This document shows, piece after piece, positions 43,182 through 52,256 of a DNA stretch of 53,506 nt. Under the pieces are notes generated by a model. That model saw nothing but the letters and a program-made list of their open reading frames with translations. It was not told the DNA's origin and did no database searches. This DNA is from JBGCFO01 sp045106955 (lineage in GTDB: Bacteria; Pseudomonadota; Alphaproteobacteria; Rickettsiales; Rickettsiaceae), in assembly GCA_045106955.1 (NCBI GenBank), contig JBGCFO010000027.1:1-53506 (forward strand), written 5' to 3'. Within the stretch, counting starts at the first letter, position 1; every line of letters starts with the position of its first letter. The position numbers were made by a program, and so were the translations under genes.

Positions 43182-45719
43182 ATGAAATGGATTAAAAAGA
43201 CAATATTCATTATTGTTTTGATAATTTTTACATTAGCATCGCTATCTGTGTTGGTATATTTTGGGCATTTAAATAAGCCGATATCTGTTATTGCAGAATC
43301 TTTTCTGAACAATAAATTGCACACCAAAGTTCATATAGATAATTTGCAAATCAATAAAAACAATATATCGATCAACAAAATAAATATTACCATAGATAAT
43401 GATTTTGAATATCAAATAGAGAGTTTTAACGCTAATTTAAGTTTCGCCGAGTTAATCAATAAAAGATCAATTACATCCGATATCAATGCTAAAATTAATT
43501 TATATAATCAAGATCAAATAATTCTTACTAGTGATGTAACTGCAAATTGTGCAATGAATATTATAAATGCTTCTAAAAGAATTCATGCCAATTTTAATGA
43601 AATTGATAGCGCTCTACTTTCCAATACATTAGGCACTTCCTCATCAAAAGGCAAATTATTGTTGGACTATAACAATACAGCATATCCATATAATCAAACA
43701 TTAAACCTAGATTTATCCTTTAATGATGATACATATTTAAAATTCAATAGTCATAGTAGCTCAAATAATAATTTTAAAGTTAATGGATCAGTAAGCAACG
43801 TGCCAATTGCAACTTATAAAATCGCAGAAACATTTATAAAAAATAACAAAGTATTAGAATTTATTAGTACATATATCAAGGCTGGAAAGATTGCTAATGG
43901 CCAATTCCAATTAGATTTAGACAAAGAATTTTTCAAAACAGGTATATTATCAAAGAAGAATTTAACTGGTAATTTAAAAGCTCAAGAAATAGAGTTTCTT
44001 TACAATAAAGATTTTGTTCCATTAACTCAGATAGATCTCGATATTGTGCTAGCTGGACTTTTAACTACTGCCAAAATAGAAAAATGCTATAATGGTGATA
44101 CATTGATTTCAGATGGATCAATTGTAATGGACTGGAAAGGCGTTGATGATACAAAAGTTGAAATTAGAGCAAATGCATCAGGTCCAGCAAAAGATTTGAT
44201 CAATTTTATTAGAGCTAAATCTCTAGATAAGTTAGAAACAAGAAATATCTATTTACGCCGTACTAAGGGCGAAGCGAAAAGTAAAATTAATATCGATATA
44301 CCAATCGCTGAAAATAAACTAGTTAGATACGACATTGATACGATAATCAATAATGTTGCGATATCTATGTTTAAAGATCAAGTCATGTTTCGCAAAGGTA
44401 AAATAACTGGAAATCTGAACAATGAGCGTCTAAATTTAAAGGCCGTTGGTGAAATTAATGAATTTAGCAGCGATGGAAATTATTTTTATAATTTTCATGA
44501 ATCAGGTAATGATATAGAACAATCTCTGAATATTTCTACTAAATTAATTGGCAGCAAAGATCTCAATTTACCTCTAGTTAAGATATCTAAAGGCAATGCA
44601 ATCATAAAATTTGATTATCAAACAACAAAAAAAAATAATCAAAAAGATCAAATTCACATCAATTCAGATATTTCTCAGTTAGAATTCATTATAGATAAAC
44701 TCGGTATACATAAACCACTTAATCAAAAAGCTAATTTAGCAATCGATATATCCATGATGGATGATATGAAAGATCTAATAACTTTTAACTTAAAAGGAGC
44801 TAATTCATTAAATATACATGCTAATGCAACTCTATTTAATGATAATAAGGTAAAAATTAATTTACCACAAATATCCTATTTAAATACCGATATTAAAGCA
44901 AATCTAGAAATAGAACCAAAAATGATGAAGGTTATTATTAATGGCAAAGCATTAGATTTATCTTCAACAAATATGGCAGCATTTTTAGTCAAAGATACTG
45001 ATAATGTTGGTTTTAATGCAAAAATTAATCTAGAAAATCTTAAGCTTAAAAATAATGTAATTATGAATGACATTGATATAAACATTATTTGTAGCACGCA
45101 AAATTGTAGCCATGGTCATGTATATTCTAAAATCAATAAAGATAAAGGATTTTTTAAAGCAAGTCTCCTTCGAACTAAAGATAAAAGTGAAAAATGGACA
45201 ATTCAAACTAATAATGCCGGTGCTTTATTTAGTGGAATTGGTATATTTAATAGCATGAAAAATGGTAATATGGATATTAATGTAATTACTAAAAGAAGTA
45301 CTACTGGCCTCGGTAAAATTATACCTATCACTAACGGAGAATTCATAATCAAAAAATTTATTTTGATGCACAATCCAATAACAACTCAAATAATCTCACT
45401 TGCTTCATTTAGTGGATTACTAAAAGCCTTGGGTAATAATAGTGATATGACATTTTATTCAATCAAGGGAGATTTTGAATATCTTAACGAAATTTTAACT
45501 ATAAAAAACACAAATGCTAATGGAATGTCTTTTGATTTTACCATGCTCGGAATAGTGAATACACAAAATCATACAATCAAACTTAAAGGAGTAGTTGTTC
45601 CATCTTTGTACGGCATCAATACTGTGTTGTCTTATATACCAATTTTTGGCCAGATTTTTTCTTCTAAAAATCGAGATGGAGTTATTGCAATACCTTATAA
45701 CATTAGTCAATCTTATTAA
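43182..45719 (+). CDS. AsmA/TamB-like family membrane-anchored protein (YhdP/DUF3971 type)
   Basis: An N-terminal membrane anchor (about residues 5-25) is followed by a long periplasmic region of beta-strand repeats, 845 aa in all. The C-terminal 200 residues carry the AsmA-like C-terminal motif: FSGIGIFNSMKNGNMDINV, NGEFIIKKFILMHNPIT, and MLGIVNTQNHTIKLKGVVVPSLYGINTVLSYIPIFGQIF. Proteins of this group form bridge-like conduits that carry phospholipids between the inner and outer membranes. Alphaproteobacteria often keep one such gene. It is a single gene between the flagellar cluster and rimP. Confidence 0.85.
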   Translation: MKWIKKTIFIIVLIIFTLASLSVLVYFGHLNKPISVIAESFLNNKLHTKVHIDNLQINKNNISINKINITIDNDFEYQIESFNANLSFAELINKRSITSDINAKINLYNQDQIILTSDVTANCAMNIINASKRIHANFNEIDSALLSNTLGTSSSKGKLLLDYNNTAYPYNQTLNLDLSFNDDTYLKFNSHSSSNNNFKVNGSVSNVPIATYKIAETFIKNNKVLEFISTYIKAGKIANGQFQLDLDKEFFKTGILSKKNLTGNLKAQEIEFLYNKDFVPLTQIDLDIVLAGLLTTAKIEKCYNGDTLISDGSIVMDWKGVDDTKVEIRANASGPAKDLINFIRAKSLDKLETRNIYLRRTKGEAKSKINIDIPIAENKLVRYDIDTIINNVAISMFKDQVMFRKGKITGNLNNERLNLKAVGEINEFSSDGNYFYNFHESGNDIEQSLNISTKLIGSKDLNLPLVKISKGNAIIKFDYQTTKKNNQKDQIHINSDISQLEFIIDKLGIHKPLNQKANLAIDISMMDDMKDLITFNLKGANSLNIHANATLFNDNKVKINLPQISYLNTDIKANLEIEPKMMKVIINGKALDLSSTNMAAFLVKDTDNVGFNAKINLENLKLKNNVIMNDIDINIICSTQNCSHGHVYSKINKDKGFFKASLLRTKDKSEKWTIQTNNAGALFSGIGIFNSMKNGNMDINVITKRSTTGLGKIIPITNGEFIIKKFILMHNPITTQIISLASFSGLLKALGNNSDMTFYSIKGDFEYLNEILTIKNTNANGMSFDFTMLGIVNTQNHTIKLKGVVVPSLYGINTVLSYIPIFGQIFSSKNRDGVIAIPYNISQSY

Positions 45720-45840
45720 CTCAAAATACGATAAAAAAAAATCTATGAATTCGTTAGTAAAAATAGTACAATCCCTTGATCGACAAAATATGATATCTGA
45801 TTTATCAAATTAACTAACTGAATAAATATATTAATTTAGC

Positions 45841-46413
45841 ATGATTGAACAAAAAATCAGTTCAACAATAGCAGAAGCTATGAATGAACTTGGGCTTAAA
45901 ATTATCAAAATATCATTGCACGGAGAAAATACCAAAACATTGGAGATTGCTATTGATAATATTGATGGATCTAAGGTTTCTATTAAGGATTGTCAATTAG
46001 CTAGTGAAAAGATTGGGCTATTATTAGATGCAGAAAATATAATTAATAGCAAATATAACCTTGAGGTAGTATCAGTTGGCTGGGAAAAGCCAATTTTGAC
46101 AATAGAAGATTATTATAAATTTATTGATTACCCTATAAAAATAAAATTAAAAGAACCTTTAAATGGAAAACGCAAATACAGTTGCACAATTTCTTCTATA
46201 TCAAATGATCAACTTACAATAACACTATTAGACGACAGTAAACAAAAAATTAGTAACAATGGTAAAAAAAATAATGATAGCAAATATAAGAATAATAAAG
46301 TAGAATGTAAGCCGAGTGGGCCAGAGTTGGTAATCCCTATTGATTTGGTTGCTAGCGCGAATTTATTACTCACAGAAGATATATTTAGAAAATTATTAAA
46401 TAAAACACATTAA
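45841..46413 (+). CDS. rimP: Ribosome maturation factor RimP
   Basis: Needed for maturation of the 30S subunit. The N-terminal alpha/beta domain and the motif DCQLASEKIGLLLDAENIINSKYNLEVVSVGWEKPI match the RimP family; the usual SPG(L/I) of the loop is replaced by SVGWEKP. The C-terminal SH3-like domain contains a Lys/Asn-rich insertion (about residues 140-160). The length is 190 aa. It heads the classic rimP-nusA-infB-rbfA cluster, 9 nt before nusA. Confidence 0.92.
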   Translation: MIEQKISSTIAEAMNELGLKIIKISLHGENTKTLEIAIDNIDGSKVSIKDCQLASEKIGLLLDAENIINSKYNLEVVSVGWEKPILTIEDYYKFIDYPIKIKLKEPLNGKRKYSCTISSISNDQLTITLLDDSKQKISNNGKKNNDSKYKNNKVECKPSGPELVIPIDLVASANLLLTEDIFRKLLNKTH

Positions 46414-46422
46414 TCAAGATAT

Positions 46423-47922
46423 ATGGTTGATTTAGGAAATGATGAGATTTTACATATAGTTGATTTTGTCGCTAAAGAAAAAGGCATCAATAAAGAGGCT
46501 TTGTTAACCGCTCTAGAAGAGGCGATGCAAACTGCTGGACGTAAAAAATATGGCAATGAACATAATATTAAAGTAGAAATTAACAGAAAGACTGGAGAAA
46601 TAAAAATCTTTCGTGTTTTAGAAGTCGTTGAAAATGTTGATAATTATTTTACTCAAATATCTCTAGATAGCGTAAAAGAAAAAAAAGATGATATAGCTCT
46701 TGGAGATGAAATATTGGAATTACTACCTCCGATTGCTCTAGGTAGAGTTGCAGCTCAAATTGCTAGAGGAGTGATAATACAAAAAATTAATGAAGTAGAA
46801 CGCCTAAAACGATTCAATGATTTTAAAGATAAAAAAGGTGAACTTATTAGTGGTATTGTTAAGAGATTGGAGTATGGCAATGCGATAGTAGATTTAGGTG
46901 GCAACTCAGAAGAAGCGATTATAAAATCAGATCAAATGCTTAATGGTGAGTATTTTGCTATTAATGATAAGATAAAAGCTTATATTAAAGATGTTTTGCT
47001 TGAGTCAAAGGGCCCTCAGATTATTTTATCTCGCACAGACAATAACATGTTGCTACGATTGTTTGAAGTAGAAGTGCCAGAAATTTATGATGGAGTTATA
47101 GAAGTTAAAGCAATTGCAAGGGACTGTGGATCCAAAGCAAAAGTTGCGGTTTATGCATCCGATGTATCAATTGACCCAATTGGCTCTTGTGTTGGTATGC
47201 GCGGAGCTAGAGTTCATAATATTACAAAAGAGCTGAGCGGAGAAAAGATCGATGTAATAAAATGGGATTCAAATACAGCTCAATTCATTATTAACGCGCT
47301 AGCTCCAATTGAGGTGCTTAAGATTATGATTGACGAAACTAAGCAAACTATAGGAATTGTAGTGCGCAATGAAGATTTAAATGTAGTGATTGGGCGTCGT
47401 GGTCAAAATATCAGACTTATATCGCAATTAGTTGGAAAAAGGCTAGATGTGATTACTGATGAGGAAGAATCTAACCAACGCAATGAGACCACTAATAAGA
47501 TTGTCAGTCACTATATAGAAGGTCTAGACGTTGATGAAGTGATGGCAAGATTGTTGATTGCAGAAGGATTAAATTCAATTTCTGATCTCGCTTATGTTGA
47601 TATTGAAGTTTTAAACAAAATCGAAGGCTTTAATCAAGAAATATCAGCTGAATTGCAAAATCGTGCCCAAGAATATGTTGATAGAAAAAATACTGTTATT
47701 CTTGAGCAATTAGAGGCATTAGGAGTAGAGCAAGATTTAATTGACATGCTTGATCTTAATCCAGATCAGATACTTGCCTTAGCTGAATATGGCGTGAAGA
47801 GTATAGAGGATTTAGCTGAAATCAGTGTAAATGAATTTAAACAACTCATTCCTGATTCGAACTTTAGTAATCAAGATATAGACATTTTAATAAAAACAGC
47901 CAAAGATAATAGCGACTCTTAG
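46423..47922 (+). CDS. nusA: Transcription termination/antitermination protein NusA
   Basis: Binds RNA polymerase and modulates pausing, termination and antitermination. The N-terminal domain (1-125) starts with IVDFVAKEKGINKEALLTALEEAMQTAGRKKYG. The S1 domain covers about 133-200. Two KH domains follow, with DPIGSCVGMRGARVHNITKEL and VVIGRRGQNIRLISQL. The C-terminal 130 residues carry helix-hairpin-helix repeats typical of alphaproteobacterial NusA. The length is 499 aa. Confidence 0.97.
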   Translation: MVDLGNDEILHIVDFVAKEKGINKEALLTALEEAMQTAGRKKYGNEHNIKVEINRKTGEIKIFRVLEVVENVDNYFTQISLDSVKEKKDDIALGDEILELLPPIALGRVAAQIARGVIIQKINEVERLKRFNDFKDKKGELISGIVKRLEYGNAIVDLGGNSEEAIIKSDQMLNGEYFAINDKIKAYIKDVLLESKGPQIILSRTDNNMLLRLFEVEVPEIYDGVIEVKAIARDCGSKAKVAVYASDVSIDPIGSCVGMRGARVHNITKELSGEKIDVIKWDSNTAQFIINALAPIEVLKIMIDETKQTIGIVVRNEDLNVVIGRRGQNIRLISQLVGKRLDVITDEEESNQRNETTNKIVSHYIEGLDVDEVMARLLIAEGLNSISDLAYVDIEVLNKIEGFNQEISAELQNRAQEYVDRKNTVILEQLEALGVEQDLIDMLDLNPDQILALAEYGVKSIEDLAEISVNEFKQLIPDSNFSNQDIDILIKTAKDNSDS

Positions 47923-48071
47923 ACAAGCTTTATATAGGTTATTCTCTAAATAAAATAATTTAGATGTAATATAAAGTGAAAATGTTATTATAAAAATAAA
48001 TGTCCAAGATTGCTTGTATATTTTTATCTATATATTTTAATGCTACATAAATACAAGGATTGTATAATACT

Positions 48072-50573
48072 ATGACAAATAATGAAGGTGAGGATAAGCC
48101 AAAAAAATTAACTCTGAATAATACGAAATTATCTTTTGGTAAAAAAAATACCAATAAAACTGTTGTTAGGACATTTGTTAACTCTACATCTAAGGTTGTT
48201 GTTGAAGTAAAACAAAATAATAATCAAAATTTAAAAGCTATAAACGAGAAAACTATTGCTTCTAAAGATTTTGATAAAAATTTAAGTTTAATCAAATCTG
48301 CACTCCAAGAAGAAAGCAAGTCAAAATCTGAGGTAAAGATAGATAGCATTTCTCAAATAGCATCTATGAATAAATCTGAGGACGATAACGTAATTGATTC
48401 TTCAAATTTAAATAATCAAAAAGAAACTGATAAAAATGTAACGATTGCAGATCCCAACAAAGAAGAGAAAGTAAGTACAGATCATCTTAAGTCAAAACCA
48501 GAAGAGAATAATCTAAATGAAATCAGTAGCGTTGCTAAAACTCATCAAGACGATCAGCCAAGCGGTAATTACGCAAAATATGATAAAGATAAAACTCAGA
48601 CAGGTAAGATTGATGCCCAAGATAATAAAATACAGCATAAGGTTCACCCAAAAGAGCAGCGAAAACTCAAAAAATCTGATATGCTCAACATGCTCAACAA
48701 TGATGAATCAAACGATGTTGGATATAAAACAAGAAGCTTAGCTTCAATAAAGCGCGCGCAAGAGAAAAAGCGACGAATGCAAAATGCAAATAAATCAGTT
48801 CCAGAAAAAGTATGCAAGATAATCACTATTCCAGAAATGATTACCGTTGGAGAATTGGCTTCTCTTATGAGTGAACGTGTCGCAGATGTAATACGTGAAT
48901 TACTAAAGCTTAATGTTCTAGTTAATGCAAATCAATCAATTGATGCAGATACAGCAGAGCTTGTAGTTGGAACATTTGGTCATACTGTTAAACGCATTAA
49001 AGAATCAGATATCGAGAATATCTTGATTGAAGATAAAGAAACAACTCAGCAAGACATTAAATCAATAGCCCCTATAGTTACAATTATGGGGCATGTTGAT
49101 CATGGCAAAACATCATTATTAGACGCGTTGAAATCAACCGATTTGGCCGCAAGCGAATCTGGCGGTATTACTCAACATATTGGTGCATATAAAGTCCTTC
49201 TCAAGGACGGCCAATCCATTACATTTATTGATACTCCTGGTCACGAAGCCTTTTCTGACATGCGTATGCATGGTGCACAGGTTACCAATATAGTGGTATT
49301 AGTTGTTGCAGCTGATGATGGGGTAAAACCTCAAACAATTGAAGCGATCAACCATTCTAAAGCTGCTAAAGTTCCTATTATCGTTGCTGTTAATAAGATT
49401 GATAGACCAAATGCTAATGTCGAACGCGTAAAGCATGAATTACTAGCTCACGATATAGTCTCAGAAGATCTTGGGGGAGACGCAATATTTGTTCCAGTAT
49501 CAGCTTTAAATAAAACTAATTTAGATAAATTAGAAGAAGCAATTTTATTAGTAGCTGAAATGCAAGATTTAAAGGCAAATTATGCCGGCAAAGCATCTGG
49601 AGTAGTTATTGAGTCAAGGCTCGATATTCAACGAGGTATATGCGCTACTGTTTTGATACAATCTGGCACATTGAAAATTGGAGATTTAATTATCGCCGGC
49701 GAGGCTTATGGCCGGGTAAAAGTTATCAATAATGATAAATCACAAAAAATTGATCAAGCCTTTCCATCCGATCCCGTTGAGATATACGGCCTAAATGATC
49801 TACCTCATTCTGGCTATAAGATGCATGTTGTTGATAATGAAAAACAAGCTTCAGACATTACTGAATATAGGTCAAAAACTCGTCAAGATAAGCAAAATGC
49901 ACTTTCTAAAAAATCAACTCTTGAATCATTGTTTGCTAGTACAAATATTGAACAAGAGAAAATATTGAATCTGATTGTTAAATGTGATGTTCATGGTTCT
50001 GTAGAAGCAATTAAATCTAGTCTTGCAAAGCTATTTAACAATGAAATTAAGTTTAAGATTGTTCATGGAGCAGTCGGTGGTATTACTAAATCAGATATTC
50101 TCCTTGCTGCAAATACAAATTCAATTATCGTAGGATTTAATATTAAACATTCAAATTCTCAGCTTGCATCTTTAGCAGAATCCGAATCTATTGAAATTAG
50201 ATATTATTCAATTATTTATCAATTAATTGATGATATTAAAAATATAATGCAAGGCATGCTATCACCTATTATTACAGAAAAATTACTTGGATCTGCAGAG
50301 GTCAAAGAAGTATTTCATATAGATAAGGTTGGTAAAGTGGCTGGATTATATGTTACTCAAGGAATTATTAAATCAGACGCAAAATTTAAATTATCAAGAA
50401 ATGACGCCATAATACACGAAGGCAATATTAAGACGTTAAGATATTTTAAAGATAAGGTATCTGAAGTTAGAGCTGGATTTGAATGCGGCATAACATTTGA
50501 AAATTATTCCGATATTAAAGTTGCAGATCAAGTAGAGGCGTTTGCTGTAACATCTGAGCAAAAAATATTGTAA
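48072..50573 (+). CDS. infB: Translation initiation factor IF-2
   Basis: GTPase that delivers initiator tRNA to the 30S subunit. The charged N-terminus has the alphaproteobacterial motif KLTLNNTKLSFGKK followed by VRTFVNSTSKVVVEVK. The G domain starts near residue 335 with IMGHVDHGKTSLLDAL, then DTPGHEAFSDMR and NKIDR. Domains II-IV complete the protein. I choose ATG 48072, 13 nt after the AAGGA site; the in-frame TTG at 48060 would be only 1 nt from it. It follows nusA by about 150 nt; no ylxR or L7Ae-like gene lies between. Confidence 0.97.
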   Translation: MTNNEGEDKPKKLTLNNTKLSFGKKNTNKTVVRTFVNSTSKVVVEVKQNNNQNLKAINEKTIASKDFDKNLSLIKSALQEESKSKSEVKIDSISQIASMNKSEDDNVIDSSNLNNQKETDKNVTIADPNKEEKVSTDHLKSKPEENNLNEISSVAKTHQDDQPSGNYAKYDKDKTQTGKIDAQDNKIQHKVHPKEQRKLKKSDMLNMLNNDESNDVGYKTRSLASIKRAQEKKRRMQNANKSVPEKVCKIITIPEMITVGELASLMSERVADVIRELLKLNVLVNANQSIDADTAELVVGTFGHTVKRIKESDIENILIEDKETTQQDIKSIAPIVTIMGHVDHGKTSLLDALKSTDLAASESGGITQHIGAYKVLLKDGQSITFIDTPGHEAFSDMRMHGAQVTNIVVLVVAADDGVKPQTIEAINHSKAAKVPIIVAVNKIDRPNANVERVKHELLAHDIVSEDLGGDAIFVPVSALNKTNLDKLEEAILLVAEMQDLKANYAGKASGVVIESRLDIQRGICATVLIQSGTLKIGDLIIAGEAYGRVKVINNDKSQKIDQAFPSDPVEIYGLNDLPHSGYKMHVVDNEKQASDITEYRSKTRQDKQNALSKKSTLESLFASTNIEQEKILNLIVKCDVHGSVEAIKSSLAKLFNNEIKFKIVHGAVGGITKSDILLAANTNSIIVGFNIKHSNSQLASLAESESIEIRYYSIIYQLIDDIKNIMQGMLSPIITEKLLGSAEVKEVFHIDKVGKVAGLYVTQGIIKSDAKFKLSRNDAIIHEGNIKTLRYFKDKVSEVRAGFECGITFENYSDIKVADQVEAFAVTSEQKIL

Positions 50574-50609
50574 AATTTATATTTTTAATATAACTACAAA
50601 GGATATTTT

Positions 50610-50972
50610 ATGAACAATTCCATATCGTACAGAAAAGACAGGATTGAAAGACTAGTGCACAAACTAATATCAGAATTATTTACTAATTATATGTTTGATC
50701 ATGCATTATCAACCCTTACTATTACCAAAGTTAAGATAACATCAGATTTAAAAATTGCGCATTGTTATTTTATCCCATCCAAAAGATCTATAGTTTCAAA
50801 AGAATTTCTGCTTAATATTCTAAACAAAGCTAAAGGAGAGGTTAGGCAGTATGTAAATAAATATGTTAAATTAAAATATTCTCCTCAAATTAAATTTCAC
50901 TATGATGATGGCATAGATAATGCAAATCATATAGAACAACTATTAAGGCAAATTAACTATACAACAATTTAA
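50610..50972 (+). CDS. rbfA: Ribosome-binding factor A
   Basis: Assists late 30S maturation and cold adaptation. The 120-aa KH-like protein begins with RKDRIERLVHKLISELF and has the LTITKVKITSDLKIAHCYFIP core and the LKYSPQIKFHYDDGIDNANHIEQLL end, the RbfA signature. An AAAGGA site lies 11 nt upstream. It is 36 nt after infB. truB and rpsO, which usually follow, are absent. Confidence 0.95.
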   Translation: MNNSISYRKDRIERLVHKLISELFTNYMFDHALSTLTITKVKITSDLKIAHCYFIPSKRSIVSKEFLLNILNKAKGEVRQYVNKYVKLKYSPQIKFHYDDGIDNANHIEQLLRQINYTTI

Positions 50973-51000
50973 CTATTGATTAATTCTGTATATTATGCTA

Positions 51001-51043
51001 CCCATATTACTTAATCTTAATTAACAAATAATATGGGGCTTAT
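51001..51043 (+). promoter_or_regulatory. Hairpin overlapping the ribosome site of the 338-aa gene
   Basis: Arms 51001-51009 and 51029-51037 are perfect 9-bp complements around a 19-nt loop. The right arm includes three bases of the GGGG at 51035-51038, the only purine-rich site before the ATG at 51044. The stem could hide the ribosome site, or end transcription from rbfA. Structure by base pairing only. Confidence 0.45.
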
Positions 51044-52060
51044 ATGAAAGAAAGTCACGATTCACTATCAGCTATAGAGGGTCTTAGAGCAATGATATCA
51101 GAAAATGAGATGCTAAGAAAAGAAAATGCACAACTAAAGGATACAATTGAGAAATTTAAACCTTTGATGGACGTAGCACATAATCTCCTCGGCGCAATGC
51201 ATAGCGCAAAAAATACTCTTGCAATGCTTGAATCATCAGAGCTGGATTTCTCTTCTAAGGTAGAAGAAGTTGCGCAATTGATAAATTATACGCCGCCAAA
51301 TGATCTAACGATAGAATCTGCAAAATCCGAAGATCCAGAAGATGATATAATGAGACCATCGATTAATCATGGTGATCTTGAAGAAATTAAATTGGATAGA
51401 AGTGCACAAGAACTCTTCAACGCTAATGATCTGAAAGAATTAATCAAAGCAATGCCAGATTATAAGTTGTTGCATGAACATAATCCAGCAATGATGAATG
51501 CAATATATCAGAATCAAGATCTAATTGAACAATTAGCGTCTGTAGATCAAAACTTCAAATTCTTATTATTACTAAATAATAATATTGCTTCATTGTCTTG
51601 CGCTCATGCATCAAGCCAAGAGGTAGAAAAAGTAGCTCTGATTTTATCGAATAATTACAATCAAATCGTTGAATATGAGAATGGAATTAACATGAATCCT
51701 CAAGACCAATCGTTACGAGACCGCCAAACTAATATGTTAAAAGATATAAGTTCGCAAATAAGTGAGGCTTTTGCAGATTACTATGCTTTCCTAGCATCAA
51801 CTGAAGCAAATCGAGGTAACGACTGTGATAATAGTTTCGGATTATCCAATATTGAATTCTTAAATCAATTCTTCTCTAAATCCATTATAACCATTGGTAT
51901 AGAGATGATTAAGAATTTACAAAGTCTAGATATAACTGATCCGCTGAGTGTAATCAAGTGCGATGAAGGCTTTGATTCTCTAAATAGTATGATTGAAGGA
52001 TATGAAAATACTATGGGCGCTTATTCACAGCACGGCAATTTTGACGATTCCAGCCTATAG
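51044..52060 (+). CDS. Hypothetical protein with N-terminal coiled coil (338 aa)
   Basis: No family recognised. The first 45 residues form a leucine-zipper-like helix (ENEMLRKENAQLKDTIEKFKPLM). An acidic linker (SAKSEDPEDDIM) follows, then a helical domain rich in Asn, Leu and Glu. It has no signal peptide or membrane helix and an overall acidic composition. It sits 71 nt after rbfA, where truB normally occurs, behind a hairpin that may control it. The gene may be lineage-specific. Confidence 0.7.
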   Translation: MKESHDSLSAIEGLRAMISENEMLRKENAQLKDTIEKFKPLMDVAHNLLGAMHSAKNTLAMLESSELDFSSKVEEVAQLINYTPPNDLTIESAKSEDPEDDIMRPSINHGDLEEIKLDRSAQELFNANDLKELIKAMPDYKLLHEHNPAMMNAIYQNQDLIEQLASVDQNFKFLLLLNNNIASLSCAHASSQEVEKVALILSNNYNQIVEYENGINMNPQDQSLRDRQTNMLKDISSQISEAFADYYAFLASTEANRGNDCDNSFGLSNIEFLNQFFSKSIITIGIEMIKNLQSLDITDPLSVIKCDEGFDSLNSMIEGYENTMGAYSQHGNFDDSSL

Positions 52061-52094
52061 TATGACTAGCATCTTAGAGGTATTTGTCTATTAA

Positions 52095-52153
52095 TCCTAA
52101 ACTGCATATTGAGTGGTAAAACCATGTTTTACCACTCAATATGCAGTTTAGGA
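52095..52153. repeat. 28-bp perfect inverted repeat, 3-nt loop
   Basis: Arms 52096-52122 and 52126-52152 are exact reverse complements over 27 bp, 28 with the next pair. The RNA hairpin would be very stable on either strand. It lies between two convergent genes, so termination is the simple role, but neither side has a T tract. It may instead be an RNA-processing or repeat element. I see no second copy in this window. Confidence 0.75.
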
Positions 52154-52256
52154 AGAGGTAATTGATCTGGTAAATAGTCAAAATTTACAACAAGAATAAA
52201 TTGGGAAAACAAAGAATTGACTCAGTTAGTTTAGCATGTCAGTTTTAAGTGCAAGA

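Noticed and set aside
45744..45813. Possible 22-codon gene between the AsmA-like gene and rimP
   Set aside because: It has no ribosome site, no recognisable motif and is within chance expectation.
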